A stretch of 64,000 bases of DNA from Polysphondylium violaceum (lineage: Eukaryota > Evosea > Eumycetozoa > Dictyosteliales > Dictyosteliaceae): contig AJWJ01000020.1 of the NCBI GenBank assembly GCA_000277445.1, positions 30,328 through 94,327 of the forward strand. Direction: 5' to 3'. The notes under the pieces were generated by a model. That model saw nothing but the letters and a program-made list of their open reading frames with translations. It had not been told where the DNA came from and did not search any database. Each line of letters opens with the position of its first letter. The stretch's first letter is position 1. A program made the translations under genes and the position numbers. Shown here piece after piece: positions 35,501 to 47,676 of this stretch.

Positions 35501-38500
35501 TCAACCCTGTTAATGATGTTCCATTATGTAGCGTAATCCCAGCTATTAGCACCACTATCAATGCTCCAGGCTCAATCAGTTTGAGTGGTAGTGATGTTGA
35601 AACTGCTACTGCAAAATTAAAGATCTCCATCATTTCTCTTGCTGGTATCACTCCATATGGTACCCTTAAAAGCGGAAGCACTGTTCTTACTGCTGGTTAC
35701 TCTACTACTGGTCCAATCGCTGCTGTTTACACTCAAACCTCCAATGTTGACGCTTCAGTCTCTTTCACCTACAGAGTTACTGATGCTGATGGTGCTTCAA
35801 TTGATTGTACCGTTCCAATGACCTTGAAACATGTCAATGTTGCTCCAACTCTTACTGCTCCAACTCCAGTTTCTACCAATCCACTCAACACCACCACCAT
35901 CTCTTACACTGCTGGTGATACCGATTCATCTTCTGTCACTCTTCAAGTTGTAAGTGTCACTGCTCCATATGGTAGTTTCCATGATTGTGCTGCCACCCCA
36001 CAAACCATCACAACCGCTTATACCAAAACTTTAGCCATTTCAAATAATGTTGCTGCAGGCCAATTATGCTATTATGCCTCTGATGCCAGTCAAAAGACTG
36101 GTACTTCATTGGCCAGCATTACCTTGAGAGTTACCGACGGAAGCTTAACATCTTCCAATGTTATTGTTAATGTCAATGTTGTAGGTCAACGTAATAATGA
36201 ACCACCAACTGTCCTCCAAATTACCTTGAAGGATATGAATCAAGATACCGTTTCTGGTTCATTTGCCATTGATGGTACTGATCCCGATGCCTTAGATCAA
36301 GGAAAACTCCAAGCTGTCATTCTCACTTACCCAGCCAACGGTAACCTTTTGGTTGGTTCTGCTTCTGCTTCCCCCCAATCTGCTGCCCCATACACCTTGA
36401 CTTATAAACCAAAGGCTGGCTGGTACGGTACCGATTCCTTTACCTACACTGTCACTGATACTTTGGGTGTTGCTGCTGTTTCAAAAACCACCACTGTTAA
36501 AGTTATTCATGTAAATCATCAACCAACTCTTTACATCCCAGCCTACACTTTCACTCAATTTACCCCAGCCACCGCTTCCGCTTTCTCTGCCAACGATATC
36601 GATACTATTGATACCCTCACCTGCTTTATTACCAAACTCCCAACCAAGGCTAGCATTTCTCAATACGATGGTACTCCAATTACCTCTGCCTCTGTTGCTT
36701 CCCCAGCCCAACTCACTGATTCTCAATTCAGATACATCATCACTGATAACACTGGCTCACTTGTTCGTTACACCGACTCCTTCCAAGGTATATGTAAGGA
36801 TGATTGGGCTGCCGGACCATTACAATCCGACGTTGCCACCGGTGAGATTACCTTTGCTTACATTAATCAAGCTCCAGTTGCTTCATTCACAAATGTCACC
36901 CTTGATCAAGCCACTGCCAAATCATTTGACTTTAAGGTAACTGATCTTGAAGATGACGCTCTTGGTAACGCAATCTCTGTTAAACTTCTTACTCTTCCAG
37001 TCAACGGTCAACTTTCCAACAATGGTGTTGCCATCACTCAGATCTCAGATACTTTATATCCAAGAACCCTTACCTACACTCCAACTGGTAAGCTCTCAAA
37101 TTGGGATACTCCAGGTCACATGGGTCCACTCGATTCTATCTCTTATTTAGCCGTCGATAGCCAAAAACTCCAATCCAACTCACCAGCCAATGTCCACTTT
37201 AACGTCAATCCACAAAATCCACCAGTTTATGATGGTTCCGATACCGTTTCCACCCTTGAAGACAATCCATTACCAATCTCTATTGTCGGTCACCCAGGTA
37301 ACGGTGGTTCTAGTTACTCTATTACCGTCACCAAATTTGAAGGTCAAGGTGTCTTGTCTGCCACTTTCTGTATGGCTAGTGGTGAAGGTTGTATGGATCG
37401 TCCACTCACTTATCCATACTCTGTCAGTGGTGCCAGCTTGTACAATTTCAAATACACTCCACCTGCCAATGTCAATGGTGACAAATTAGCCACCATCAGC
37501 TTTGTCTTGTATGAAAACAGCCTCGTCTCTGAAACCTACAAGATCTACGTCGACGTTATCCCAGTCAATGATCCACCCGTCATTATTATGTCTAACTTCC
37601 AAGTTGTCGGTACTGATAATATTGTTCCACTCACCAACTATATCAACATGCCAGCAGACAGTGCCGCCATCGTCACCTACACTGGTTACGATATTGATAA
37701 TGACAACAATACTTTGGTCTCTATTATCTATTCCCTTCCACCACAAGATAAGGGTACCCTCCACAAATACAATGAAGCTGCCGCCGATAAAATTGGTGAA
37801 GAATTCACCCTTGAAAACAATGTCCTCATCACTGGTACCAACCACTGGAGAGTTGTTTATGTCCCACCAAAGGGTAGCTCTGGTAAAGGTTTCTCTCGTT
37901 TCGCCTTAACCCTTCGTGATGCTTTGAATGCCACCTCTACTCCCGTTTCCATTTCTGTAGATGTTGATCCAATCAATGTTGCCCCAGTCATTAATACCAA
38001 CACCACCTCTTACACAATTCAAGCTGAAAACAGTCTCTTTATTCGTGAAATCTCCCTCGTTGATCCAGATTCACAAGAAAAGGATCCAAACACCTTTACT
38101 GTTAGCGTCCTCAACGCCGATGGTCAAGTTGACGCCAACTCTAAAATCAATTTCACCGCTTCTCAAACCCTTGTCAACTCTGTCTGTAACTTTACCACCG
38201 AAGCCAACTCTGTCACCTGTACTGGTAATGGTGTTAAATTAAACAGTATTATTAGCACCCTCACCACCACCCACTCTCAAGAAGCCACCCTCACTCTTCG
38301 TGTATTCTATGACGATTTAGGTTACAGAGGTCCATCCAGAGACAGACTCCACTACCGTTTGAATGCCACCCAAGACGTCACCATCACTGTCACTCCACCA
38401 CCCGTCAAAAAGACAAACAACAAGACTGTCCTCTCTGCCGCTATTGCTGGTGCCGCCGCTGGTGCTGCCATCATTGCTGCCGCTCTCTGGAAACTCCTCA

Positions 38501-38634
38501 GAAAGGCTGCTCCACCCACTGACGCCTTCTTTGGTGACAATCCATTTGCCGATGGTGCTGTTGCCTCCAATCCACTCTATGTTGATTCTGGTAACAGTGG
38601 TGTTAATCCATTCTACGAAGCTCACAATAATTAA
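32556..38634 (+). CDS. Sib-family integrin-beta-like adhesion receptor
   Basis: Exon 1 is 32556-32613 and encodes the signal peptide (MNNYFKLLLVLLALATISE). A 355-nt intron follows, then exon 2 is 32969-38634; 1,907 aa. The mature protein opens ASHFRFGTISW, as in dictyostelid Sib proteins. Cys-rich, EGF-like segments lie at about residues 240-270 and 410-480, a von Willebrand A domain at about 510-700 (LDVYILLDINPS), then many beta-sandwich repeats of cadherin/Big type (recurring TDEDVPL, TYTPTG, VNHQPT motifs). One membrane helix at about 1838-1863 carries an AGAAAGAA (GxxxG) motif. The tail of about 44 residues has NPF, NPLY and NPFY motifs, which in SibA bind talin. Function: substrate adhesion and phagocytosis at the plasma membrane. 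The MIDAS is DINPS rather than DxSxS. Which Sib paralogue it matches is not determined. Confidence 0.93.
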
Positions 38635-38861
38635 TAATAGTATTTTTAGTATTTATCTGGTTTTAATTTTCCTATCTTTTCCCTCACTTATCAACAACCT
38701 GTTTTAATTTCAAATAAAATAGTTTCAAAATTATAATAATAATCATTATTATCAATATCTATAATAATCAAATATTTAATTTACTCCTTTTTTTTTATTT
38801 TTTAAATAATTTAATTACAATTGAGAAGATATAAATATATCCCTTTTTATTTGTTTAAAAT

Positions 38862-41800
38862 TTACATTATTCTACATTGACTTTTAGGCGAACCATTATT
38901 GTTTTCATCTTTTTTTGGAATGGTATATTGTTCTTGACTTTGTTGACTCTGTTGACTTTGATCTTCTTCCATATGGAATATATTTTCCTCAACGTCCATC
39001 ATAACTTCATCTTGTTCTTGTTCTTGATCACTTTCATCTATTGGCTCCAATTTAATTTGAACTTCATCATCATCATTATTGTTTTCGGTATTATCATCAT
39101 CATCATCATCAGAAATAATAATATAGTCTGGTTGATTAATAGTTTGCTGGACAGCTTCTATGGTATCTGGTTTTAAACAAAGTTGATCCAATTCTTGATT
39201 CAATTCGATTTTCTCATTTTCGGAATAATCTCTGTAATCTTGAATCTTTCCAATTAATCTATTGGATGTTTCATAGATATTCTTGAGTTTCGACTCAACC
39301 TTTGGATTAATTTGTTTTAAAATTTGAATTAAACATCTAATTTTACCAATATTCAAGTAGGGGTAGAGTTCAAATCTTGAGAATAATAAAGTCAAGAAAT
39401 AGATATTACTCTTTTCACCTAAAAGAATATTTACAATTTTACGATTGTTATTGTTGTTATTATTTTCATCATTATCAGTGGTGATAGTGAGTGAATTAAG
39501 GTTAGTAGTAGTATTACAATTGGTCTCCTTATCATAGATACATTTATGGAAAACTATGATGGCTTCTAAAAAATCTATAAATATTTGATTGATAAAAATT
39601 TCACATGTTTCTTTTCTGTTTGAATGAATCAAATTAATGTATTAGTATAGCTAGCATATACAATAAAGAGAACTGTCACTATATTACCTTTTTTCAGATT
39701 TTGGTTTCAAATGTTCCAAATAAAAGTCTATGATTCTGGGGAAAAGCTTTTTCTGTACATTTTTGGGTTCTTTATAGAGAAAATGTTGAATGACAGATTT
39801 AAATGATTTGTAGAAAAGATTGATCGAGGTTGTGGACTGTTGGGGAAAGATGACAAAGAAACATGTTAAAATTTGTTTGGAAGCTATCGATGCTTCAATA
39901 TCTGATGGTGTGAAATAATATTTAATTAAATGATCAAATATCTATAGTTGTATAACGTTATTAGTATTTTATAAATTATTATAGATGATGGTGATAATAC
40001 TATAGACTTACTCCTTGTTCTAAAAGAATACCTTGTTTAAATAGTTTTGATATGCCTTCAAAATACAATACCTCAAATGGCGGATGGGTATGGAGGGATT
40101 CAATCAATAGATTTAAAAATGAAAATGAAAAATTTCCTAAAAATGAGTCATCAAATTCTTTTAATCTAAATGCAATGATATCAAATCCTGTTTTGACGGC
40201 TGCCAACTTTACTTGATCTCTATCGTTTTTAATGACAAACTCCAATACATTTAAGGGATTTTGAAATTGTTTTAATGTATCCCTTTCATTATCCTTTTTT
40301 ATATTGAAGAATTGTGATTATTTCAATTGTTAGTACCACCGACTTAATACACATTTGATGATCTACTTACAAAATAATAGTAGGTTAATAATAAACCAAA
40401 ACAAACCAATGCTTTTTCTCTAACCAATTCAGATTGATGTGTAATGCATCCCACTATAAATTCAAATAAGGTATTGATATCATTGTCATCGGTGATTGGT
40501 GATTGATCGTCTATGATCTCTCTAATCATTTCCAAACAATGGAGTTTAGTTGTAATGTTTGTAAATGACATCTCTTCAAATCCAATTTCATTCTCACGAA
40601 GATCTTGAAATGTTTTAAAAAACAAATCATAAAAGTATTCTGTATCTTTTTTTGAATAGGATTTGAGTAATTTAAGTATAATCAATTTCAATTTAATATC
40701 TTGATTTAAATCTACCAAAACATTTTCTAATAAGAGTAGTAATGATTATTAATATGTACTTATACAATGATTTTAATATGAATATGAATACATACGTAAT
40801 TCTACAATATAGTTATTAATAATTGTACTTGGATAACATTTAAATATTGATATAAAATTTTGAGATGTGTATTTGTCATTTGAAGATTTGATATACTCTA
40901 ACAATTCTAATGAATCTGGTAATTTTTGTTCAAGTGTGTTGTTGTTGTTGTTGTTGCTATCGCTGCTGTTGTTGTTGTCTTTGTTTAATTTACTTGAAAA
41001 TTTTGAAACATATACTTTCCACATCAAAACATCATGAGGTGCAAGCTGTTGTTTTTCTTGAACTATTCTTTTGAAATCAATATCTGGAGTAGTGGTTACT
41101 GATGTTGTTGCTGTTGCTGTTGCTATAATGCTAGGTAATAAACCATTTTCAAACAACATCAATAAAAGTGATTTAAATGTTTTTTCATTCTCTACCAATT
41201 GATCGACACTAAACATGGAAAGAAAACTCGATATACGAGACTGATGATTGGTTTTGATGTGGCTGCACAACATGGTTTGATACTTTTTCTGTAATTGGTG
41301 ATTTCTGTCTTTGAGTCCATACTGAATGATGGTTAACCATGACTGAGCATCATTGTCAAATGTACCTTTTCCCAGTTCTCTTTCAATTACCATTTGTGTC
41401 TTTTCTCTTACCCTCGTCGAATTATCGTTGGTTCTACTGAGTAACTGAGGTAAAAAAGGTTTTTTGAAACAAATGACCTTTATGATATTCTCTCTGACAG
41501 TGTCCAATTCGTCATTCAACAACGACTGCAACAATGAATTGAATGCTACGTCTTGCTGCTGTTCATCATTGTCTTGAAGTCTACTTAACGATTGAACAGA
41601 TATATTTCTAACTATAGGCTTATTATCTCTATTATCATTGATTGATTCATTAATAACTGTTCAACTCAATCAATCGCACCATGTACTTACTTTACTCTAA
41701 CTAACAATATTTGTAATATATCTTGAACGATATCATCACTATAAATGTTGTGTATGATGATGATTAGTATACCGCATGCATGAATATCAACACTATCATA

Positions 41801-42407
41801 ATACAAACTTTAAGGGTATACTATCACTTCTAGTGAACTGATTAATGATCATAAATAGGAATCTACATGTATTAAATCTAATGTAATAATGTTGTGAATT
41901 TGATATCTTTGCCAACACTTTGACGAGTATCGATAAGAAACTATCATTTTCATATAATTCATAATCTTTTGCAATAAACAGAGAAATAAAAGTATAGAAA
42001 CCTTCGATTGGTGTGATGGTGGATTTAGCACTTTGTCTCTGTTGATGGTGTTGTTGTTGCTGAATGGCCAATGATTTCTTTATTTGGTTGATCAAGAACC
42101 CAAGTGTTTTCTTTCTATTTACACTTGATACCCTAACGATAGTAACCAATTGTTTGACTAGTTCTCGAATTGAATTATGAGGTCTCTGGGTTTTATTTAA
42201 TATCTCCTTTATACTATTCTCAAGCTCTACATCATGATTATCTCTGCTGTTATTATTATTATTATTTTTCTCACCCTTTCTTTTACCTCTACCATTACTA
42301 CTCGTTGCACTGCGGGTAGTACTAGTCGTCGTTGTAGTTGTCGTAGGAGTAGCAGTTATACTACCTCTACTCCTTTTATGTCCACTAATATTATTACCAC
42401 TATCCAT
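38862..42407 (-). CDS. ncapg: Condensin complex subunit 3 (CAP-G)
   Basis: Seven exons: 42407-41809, 41738-41691, 41628-40796, 40726-40371, 40293-40012, 39941-39688 and 39615-38862. All phases agree; 1,041 aa, the usual CAP-G length. After a Thr/Asn-rich, basic N-terminus the protein is built of HEAT repeats: DDIVQDILQILLVRVKDNKPIVR, TVRENIIKVICF, NDNSTRVREKTQ, LVREKALVCFGLLL and later VKLAAVKTGFDII. The middle and C-terminal order matches condensin subunit G (a Cnd3-type region near residues 600-850). The end is acidic. CAP-G binds DNA with CAP-H and is needed for mitotic chromosome compaction. Exon 6 has no internal Met and is found only by splicing. Confidence 0.85.
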
Positions 42408-43393
42408 ATCTAGAATAAAGAGATAACAGTATAATATCTATGTGTGTTTATTCATATATGTAAATATCTCTAAAAATGAGAAATTAATTAATATAAAAAA
42501 CTCCATCCACCCGGCGCCCTACAATTTTCACATAAAATTTTTTTGAAATTTTTATTTAATTTGATCAAATAGGGTGAGGTGGGTGGCTTTAGACATAATT
42601 ATAGATATCTCTTGTGGTTCATTGGGTGTGAGAATAAATAAAGAAACAAATATATCCATGAGGTCTTTGAAAACAAAGAATGAACTTATAAAGAAGAATA
42701 TCGATCTTATCTTATATGACTATAATACTAATATACTCCTTCAACGTGGTTATATATAAAGAGTGTGAATATGTTGTAATATTGTGACCCATCTAAAAAT
42801 GTGACACTTTCACATCTTTGTGTCTATCTTGTGGTGGGGGTGTGAGTGAAATGTTTTTGTTTTTTATTTTTTTGATCCCCAAACACCGCTTTGATGGTCC
42901 CCTTCGCCAATTTAATTTAATAGGGGATGATTTTTTTTTTAAATTAAATTTTTTTATTTTATAAAAACTCAATAACAATCATCATCAACAAACAAGGTCT
43001 GAAACTCTGTTGTTTATAAACATCAAATTAGGGCAATTTCGTTGTGTGTGTGTTTTGTAGTATTACTGTTTGTTTTTATATTCCTTGAAAAATTCATCTG
43101 ACACCTTTGCTCGCACTCCTCATAACATTCCCCATCCTGTCAATTAACCAACCAGAGATATTTTTTTTTTTTCTCCATTTTTGATCCAAACTTCTATCAG
43201 CGCCCCCTTTTCCCGCCCCCCCCCACCAGAGTTATTATTTTTATTCCCTCACCCTCTCACACCACACCATCATAGCCACACCTAATAGTGTACCCTGCTA
43301 GTCAATCTAATTCATATCGGAGACCTTATAGATTGATCAATCCACACCTACCCTACACCTGTACATACATATACACACATATACACATACATC
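42408..43393. promoter_or_regulatory. Divergent promoter region (CAP-G / TBC-TLDc)
   Basis: About 1 kb between divergent start codons. It holds T tracts (42930-42958, 43160-43175), a CCCGCCCCCCCCCACC patch at about 43213-43228 and CACACC-rich DNA just before 43394. A short open frame at 42574-42759 has no coding character. No gene seen. Confidence 0.55.
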
Positions 43394-45856
43394 ATGTTAA
43401 AATTATTTATGAATGAAAAAGAAGATAAGGTAAAGAAAAAAGAAATACGTAGATCTGATGATAGCGAGATAGGGAAGAGTAGTAATGAAAACAACAACAA
43501 CAACAAGACAATCACTAGATCTAGAAGTAGAACAATGGAATCACCTATTCATCCTACATTGGATATATCATCGTCACCGTCGCCTGTAACAATGAATCAT
43601 AGTGATGGAGGCGGGAAAGCAACAATGATTCCCACTCGAACCAATTCGCCACCCATACCCATCAACAAAAATAACAGTACTAGCTATAATGACAAATCAT
43701 CATCAACATTGGCATCACCTGCCTCTACCTCCTCCAAACCATCAAAACCCTTACTTGGAGGATCATTTACATTTGGTGCGATTAGTAGTAATAGTAATAA
43801 TAGTAGTAGTAGTAGTAGTAAACCTATAATTGCAAAGTCACCTTTACTTGGAGCATCATTATCATCTGGTACATTAGAGAGTAGCAGTAGCACTAGCACT
43901 ACATCAACAACGACAACAAATACATCAACCACAACAGGATCATCTGTACCTAAATCACCGTTACTATTCTCACCAACCAGCAATATAAACTCACTCAGTC
44001 CATCATTGTTTGCATCGCCGGGTGGCAGCGGAATGATGGGATCGCCATCCATGTCGCCGTTGGGCAATAGGGTGATGGAGGGATACATGAACGGGTTCTA
44101 TGAGCAGGACAAAGACCCCGGCACGATCGAGCGAGACAGAGATGAGTTGGTGGCATGGTCCAACATTCTCATCCCCAAGTCACAAGAGCAGGCCCGAAAG
44201 GAATTCAAATTCCTCATTCGTAGAGGTGTGCCCGACGAACTCAGACACAAAGTCTGGTGGACTATCCTGGGCGGCAACCAGGCACTCCTCGATCTCGAAG
44301 AGGGTGTCTCGCCCGACCTCCTCTCGTATCAAGAGAGTTACAACAACACCTTTTCCACCGACGGCAAGGGTTCAAAAAAAATACGAAACATCCCCTCCTT
44401 TGGCGGCGTCGTGTCGCCCTCTGATCACTATCTAACCGAGGACGGTGTGCATCTTGTAAAGACCATTTTGAAAATGGTTTCAATCAATTTCCCAGAAATT
44501 GACTATTGTCCCCTAATCCCTGATATTGGTAACTATCCTATCTTTGTAGTACAACCTCAACAAAGCTAAACTAACCATTATCTCTCTCTCTCTCTCTATA
44601 CAGTACATATATTGTTATTATTTATGTCTGAATCAAATGCATATCTATTGCTAAGTCTATTAATTAAAATGTCAAATGATCCCTATTACAAGTATTTGAA
44701 TACAAGTAATAGAGAATGTACAAAGTTTATTTTAACATTTGATTCTTTAATTGAAAAGAATATACCAAAGGTGTATAAACGTAAGTATTATATATTGTAA
44801 GATGATGATGATATGAATGCATTTACTAATGAATCAATGCTTATTTACAATAGATATGATTAGTCTTGGATTCAGTGGATCCAAACAATTGACAGAAGAT
44901 TGGTTTAGTAGATTATTTATATCTGTTTTACCATTTCATGTACGTATACCAATGTATTTATAATTTTAATATAATAATTATTAACTAAATGTAATCCATA
45001 CACAGACTGTATTAAGAATATTTGATATCTATTTAAATGAAGGATATAAAGTGTTTTATAGAGTTGGATTAGCATTGATTTACATTCACAAGAAATCACT
45101 TTTGAAAGCAACTACACAAGAGCAATTTCTAAATACACCAATCAACGATTCCGACGATTTGATTAAAAAAGCATTTTCTTTTCATTTAAAAAGAAAAGAT
45201 TTGGATAGATTTGATCAACAACAACACAGTAAACTTCAACATGTATCTGAACCAAATGCCCCCATTTACTATAAACCAAAGGTATCAACTCCCTCTGAAA
45301 TTTTAAATCTTGAAGATGTATGTAGTGATATATAGAGATATAGATATATGTAGATAAACTAGATATACTAATTTAAATTTATATACTATAGTATGAATTT
45401 ATATGGGCATGGTTACCACACAGTCTATGTATATGTGATCCCAAGTTGGTATTTAATTCCAATAGTCATGGATTTAATCTTAGATTGTTGTATGAAAAAT
45501 GTGGTAATCGATCACCAGTGATTGTAATCATAAAATCCGACAATGGAAGTGTGTTTGGGTTTTTCACCGATGAACCCATTACACCCAAAGACGGATTTGG
45601 GTCAAGTCAAACTTTTGTATTTACTCTAAGACCAAATGTAAATATTTATAAACCAACGGGTAACAATGATTTGTTTTCAGTGATAAAATCAACATCAATG
45701 TCCATTGGTATCTCTAGTCTTGGTGATATTGCAATTTCTATTGACAAAGATCTCAAAGGTACCTCTGCTCCCACCGATACTTTTGGCAATCCCAATCTCA
45801 ACAACAATGTCGATTCATTTCAATGTAATATTTTAGAAGCCTTTGTACTTGAATAA
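43394..45856 (+). CDS. tbc1d24: TBC-TLDc protein, TBC1D24/Skywalker-like
   Basis: Exons 43394-44528, 44604-44780, 44854-44939, 45006-45317 and 45392-45856 splice in frame to 724 aa. Residues 1-240 are Ser/Thr/Asn-rich. A TBC domain spans about 265-520 (GVPDELRHKVWWTILG; FCPL-like YCPLIPDI; WFSRLFISVLPFHTVLRIFDIYLNEGYKVFYRVGLALI). A TLDc domain spans about 571-724 (WAWLP, FNLRLLYEKCG, GSVFGFFTDE, ending FQCNILEAFVLE). This pair defines TBC1D24/Skywalker, which acts in vesicle traffic with ARF6/Rab35-type GTPases and in oxidative-stress resistance. The classical TBC IxxDxxR and YxQ finger motifs are not visible, consistent with an atypical TBC. Confidence 0.9.
44579..44601. repeat. (TC)n microsatellite
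   Basis: A perfect CT dinucleotide run just before the intron 1 acceptor of the TBC-TLDc gene probably serves as its polypyrimidine tract. Confidence 0.8.
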
Positions 45857-46104
45857 CATCACCAAACCTATAATAAACACATACATATTAAATTTAAATC
45901 CATAACTTAATTTGTGTGATCATCAAGTTTTATAATCTATCTAAAAATAAAAAGATTTAAAAATATATCTAAATCTAAAAAAGAAACAAGATTTATAATA
46001 AATAAAATGAATGGGGATAATTATTTTTTTTATAACAAAATAAATTTTATAAAGAGTTTGTTGTTTTTTAAGTAACTAAAAAGAGTTTTTTAAGGGTAAA
46101 AAAC

Positions 46105-46911
46105 TTAAGCTTTGGTGAGAGCTGGGAAATCCTTGTTGTTGTCAACAGAGACAGCCTTCTTTTCAACCTTTTGACCTTTTCTTGGTGGTCTGGAAGAGGC
46201 AGATCTTAATTCAACTTGGACGATAGTTTTCTTTGGACCTTTCTTTTCTTCTTTGTTGTTGGTTTTGTTGTTGGTTTTGGCAGCAACTTTTTCCAATGGC
46301 TCATATTCGGCAAATTGGTTGGCTTCACCTTCACCGGCAACTCTAACCTTTGGAGCTTCGAGGGCGACGTTTTCCTTTTGTTGTTGTTTCAAGAAATCAG
46401 TGAAACTGATGGTTTTGTCTTCAACAGCTGGGACGGCGGCTTCTTCTTGTTCTTTTTGTTCAGTGGATTCGGTGGCGACTGGTTCTTCGATGGCACCTTC
46501 TTTACCCCAGTTACCTTGACCGGAACCGGCTCTCTTGTTTTCACCGTTGATTGGACGACCAGTACCTGATCTTCTTTCGTGAGTACGACCACGGACATTA
46601 CCAGCAGCGTCAGTCTTTGGACGATGGGTGTGTGGTTTACCGTCTCTCTTGTGGTTTGGCTTGTCTTCAGAGACTACACCACCTTCAACAGCGTTGTTGG
46701 TTCTCTTTGGGCCAGTACCACGAGTTTTTGGTGAGGTTTGACGACCATTGTTTTCTGGTTTGCCAGCTGGTTTGTTGTCCTTGGAAACAACTTTCTTTGG
46801 AGCAGCAATTTTGGTTGATGGAGCAGCAGCGACTTTAACTTCTTTAGTAGTAGTCTTTTCAATTTGCTCCTCTTCGTCTTGAAGGAGGTCGAAAAGATTG
46901 ACCTTGTTCAT
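46105..46911 (-). CDS. serbp1: SERBP1/HABP4/Stm1-like ribosome-associated protein
   Basis: Single exon, 268 aa. It opens with NLFDLLQDEEE, the conserved N-terminal motif of the Stm1/SERBP1 family. A basic Arg/Gly/Asn stretch contains RRSGTGRPINGENKRAGSGQGNWG, the HABP4_PAI-RBP1 signature (about residues 110-137). A short acidic segment follows, then SFTDFLKQQQKE and a basic C-terminus ending KDFPALTKA. Relatives sit in the mRNA channel of idle ribosomes and bind mRNA. The strong codon bias suggests high expression, as expected for an abundant ribosome partner. Confidence 0.9.
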   Translation of the reverse strand: MNKVNLFDLLQDEEEQIEKTTTKEVKVAAAPSTKIAAPKKVVSKDNKPAGKPENNGRQTSPKTRGTGPKRTNNAVEGGVVSEDKPNHKRDGKPHTHRPKTDAAGNVRGRTHERRSGTGRPINGENKRAGSGQGNWGKEGAIEEPVATESTEQKEQEEAAVPAVEDKTISFTDFLKQQQKENVALEAPKVRVAGEGEANQFAEYEPLEKVAAKTNNKTNNKEEKKGPKKTIVQVELRSASSRPPRKGQKVEKKAVSVDNNKDFPALTKA

Positions 46912-47676
46912 TCTGTTGTAATTGATGTATGTTAATCCTCTGTCGTTGGTATGCTGTGTATTCTGTTTCTATCATATCATGAATCTCATAAAGTTGGTGA
47001 TAGATTCGTTGGTGGGTGTGTAGTGTCATCAATCATTCATCATCATCACACAGGTGACATCAATCTATGATAAAATGAAGATTCATGTGTGCCCACAGAC
47101 AAAAGATAGATTCATAGTGTTATACATAGTATCATAACTTACTTGTTATATATATATATGAGTGGAAGGGAAACGAAGCTTTGAGAAAAAAATCAAATTA
47201 GATTGGTATGGTAAGCGAAAAAAAAAAAACTTTTGAAAAATTACGAAAAAAAAATACAAAAAAATTAAAATTTTGAAAAAAAAAGTTTCGCTGCACCTCT
47301 AAGCCAACGCTTGATTTTTTAGAGGGGATCGAGTGTCAGGATTTCTCGTTTTTTGTATTGCATTGTGAATGAACAGCAGTTATTACTAAATGAAAAAAAT
47401 AAAAATAAAAAAAAATAAAGAAAAAAAAACATGTCTGGTATTGGTTTGGTGGCCTCATTAGTTATATTTCTGAATATTATGATTCTGCCAAACGTCAGAC
47501 AGGGGGGCCCCAACAGATAAAAACAAAAAAACAAAAAAAAACAAAAAAACAAAAAAAACACACATAAAAGCCCAATGCCAGAGATATTTGGCAATAGTGT
47601 TGGGAAAACTGAGAGGTGACAATAAAAATCATTCACAATAGAAAGTTAATTGGATAGGTATTATATGATAAATAAA
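46912..47676. other. Intergenic, SERBP1 promoter and neugrin 3' flank
   Basis: The left part holds the SERBP1-like promoter, with A/T tracts at 47218-47285. The right part holds the 3' UTR of the neugrin-like gene and a small conserved-looking reading frame at 47431-47520, listed separately. A 105-aa minus-strand frame over 47319-47636 is mainly antisense to poly-A and is not accepted. Confidence 0.5.
47431..47520 (+). CDS. Possible 29-aa single-pass membrane microprotein
   Basis: An ATG directly after an A-rich leader opens 29 codons. It encodes MSGIGLVASLVIF followed by more hydrophobic residues, then a polar NVRQGGPNR tail and TAA. The island is about 42% GC within almost pure A/T DNA, the contrast that marks coding exons here. 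Tail-type topology would suit a small ER or mitochondrial membrane subunit. It could also be one exon of a spliced gene; an AG at either end is possible. I do not recognise the family. Confidence 0.45.
   Translation: MSGIGLVASLVIFLNIMILPNVRQGGPNR

Noticed and set aside
47319-47636. 105-aa minus-strand frame
   Set aside because: Mostly Phe/Leu from poly-A complement; the GC-richer centre is better explained by the plus-strand 29-aa frame.
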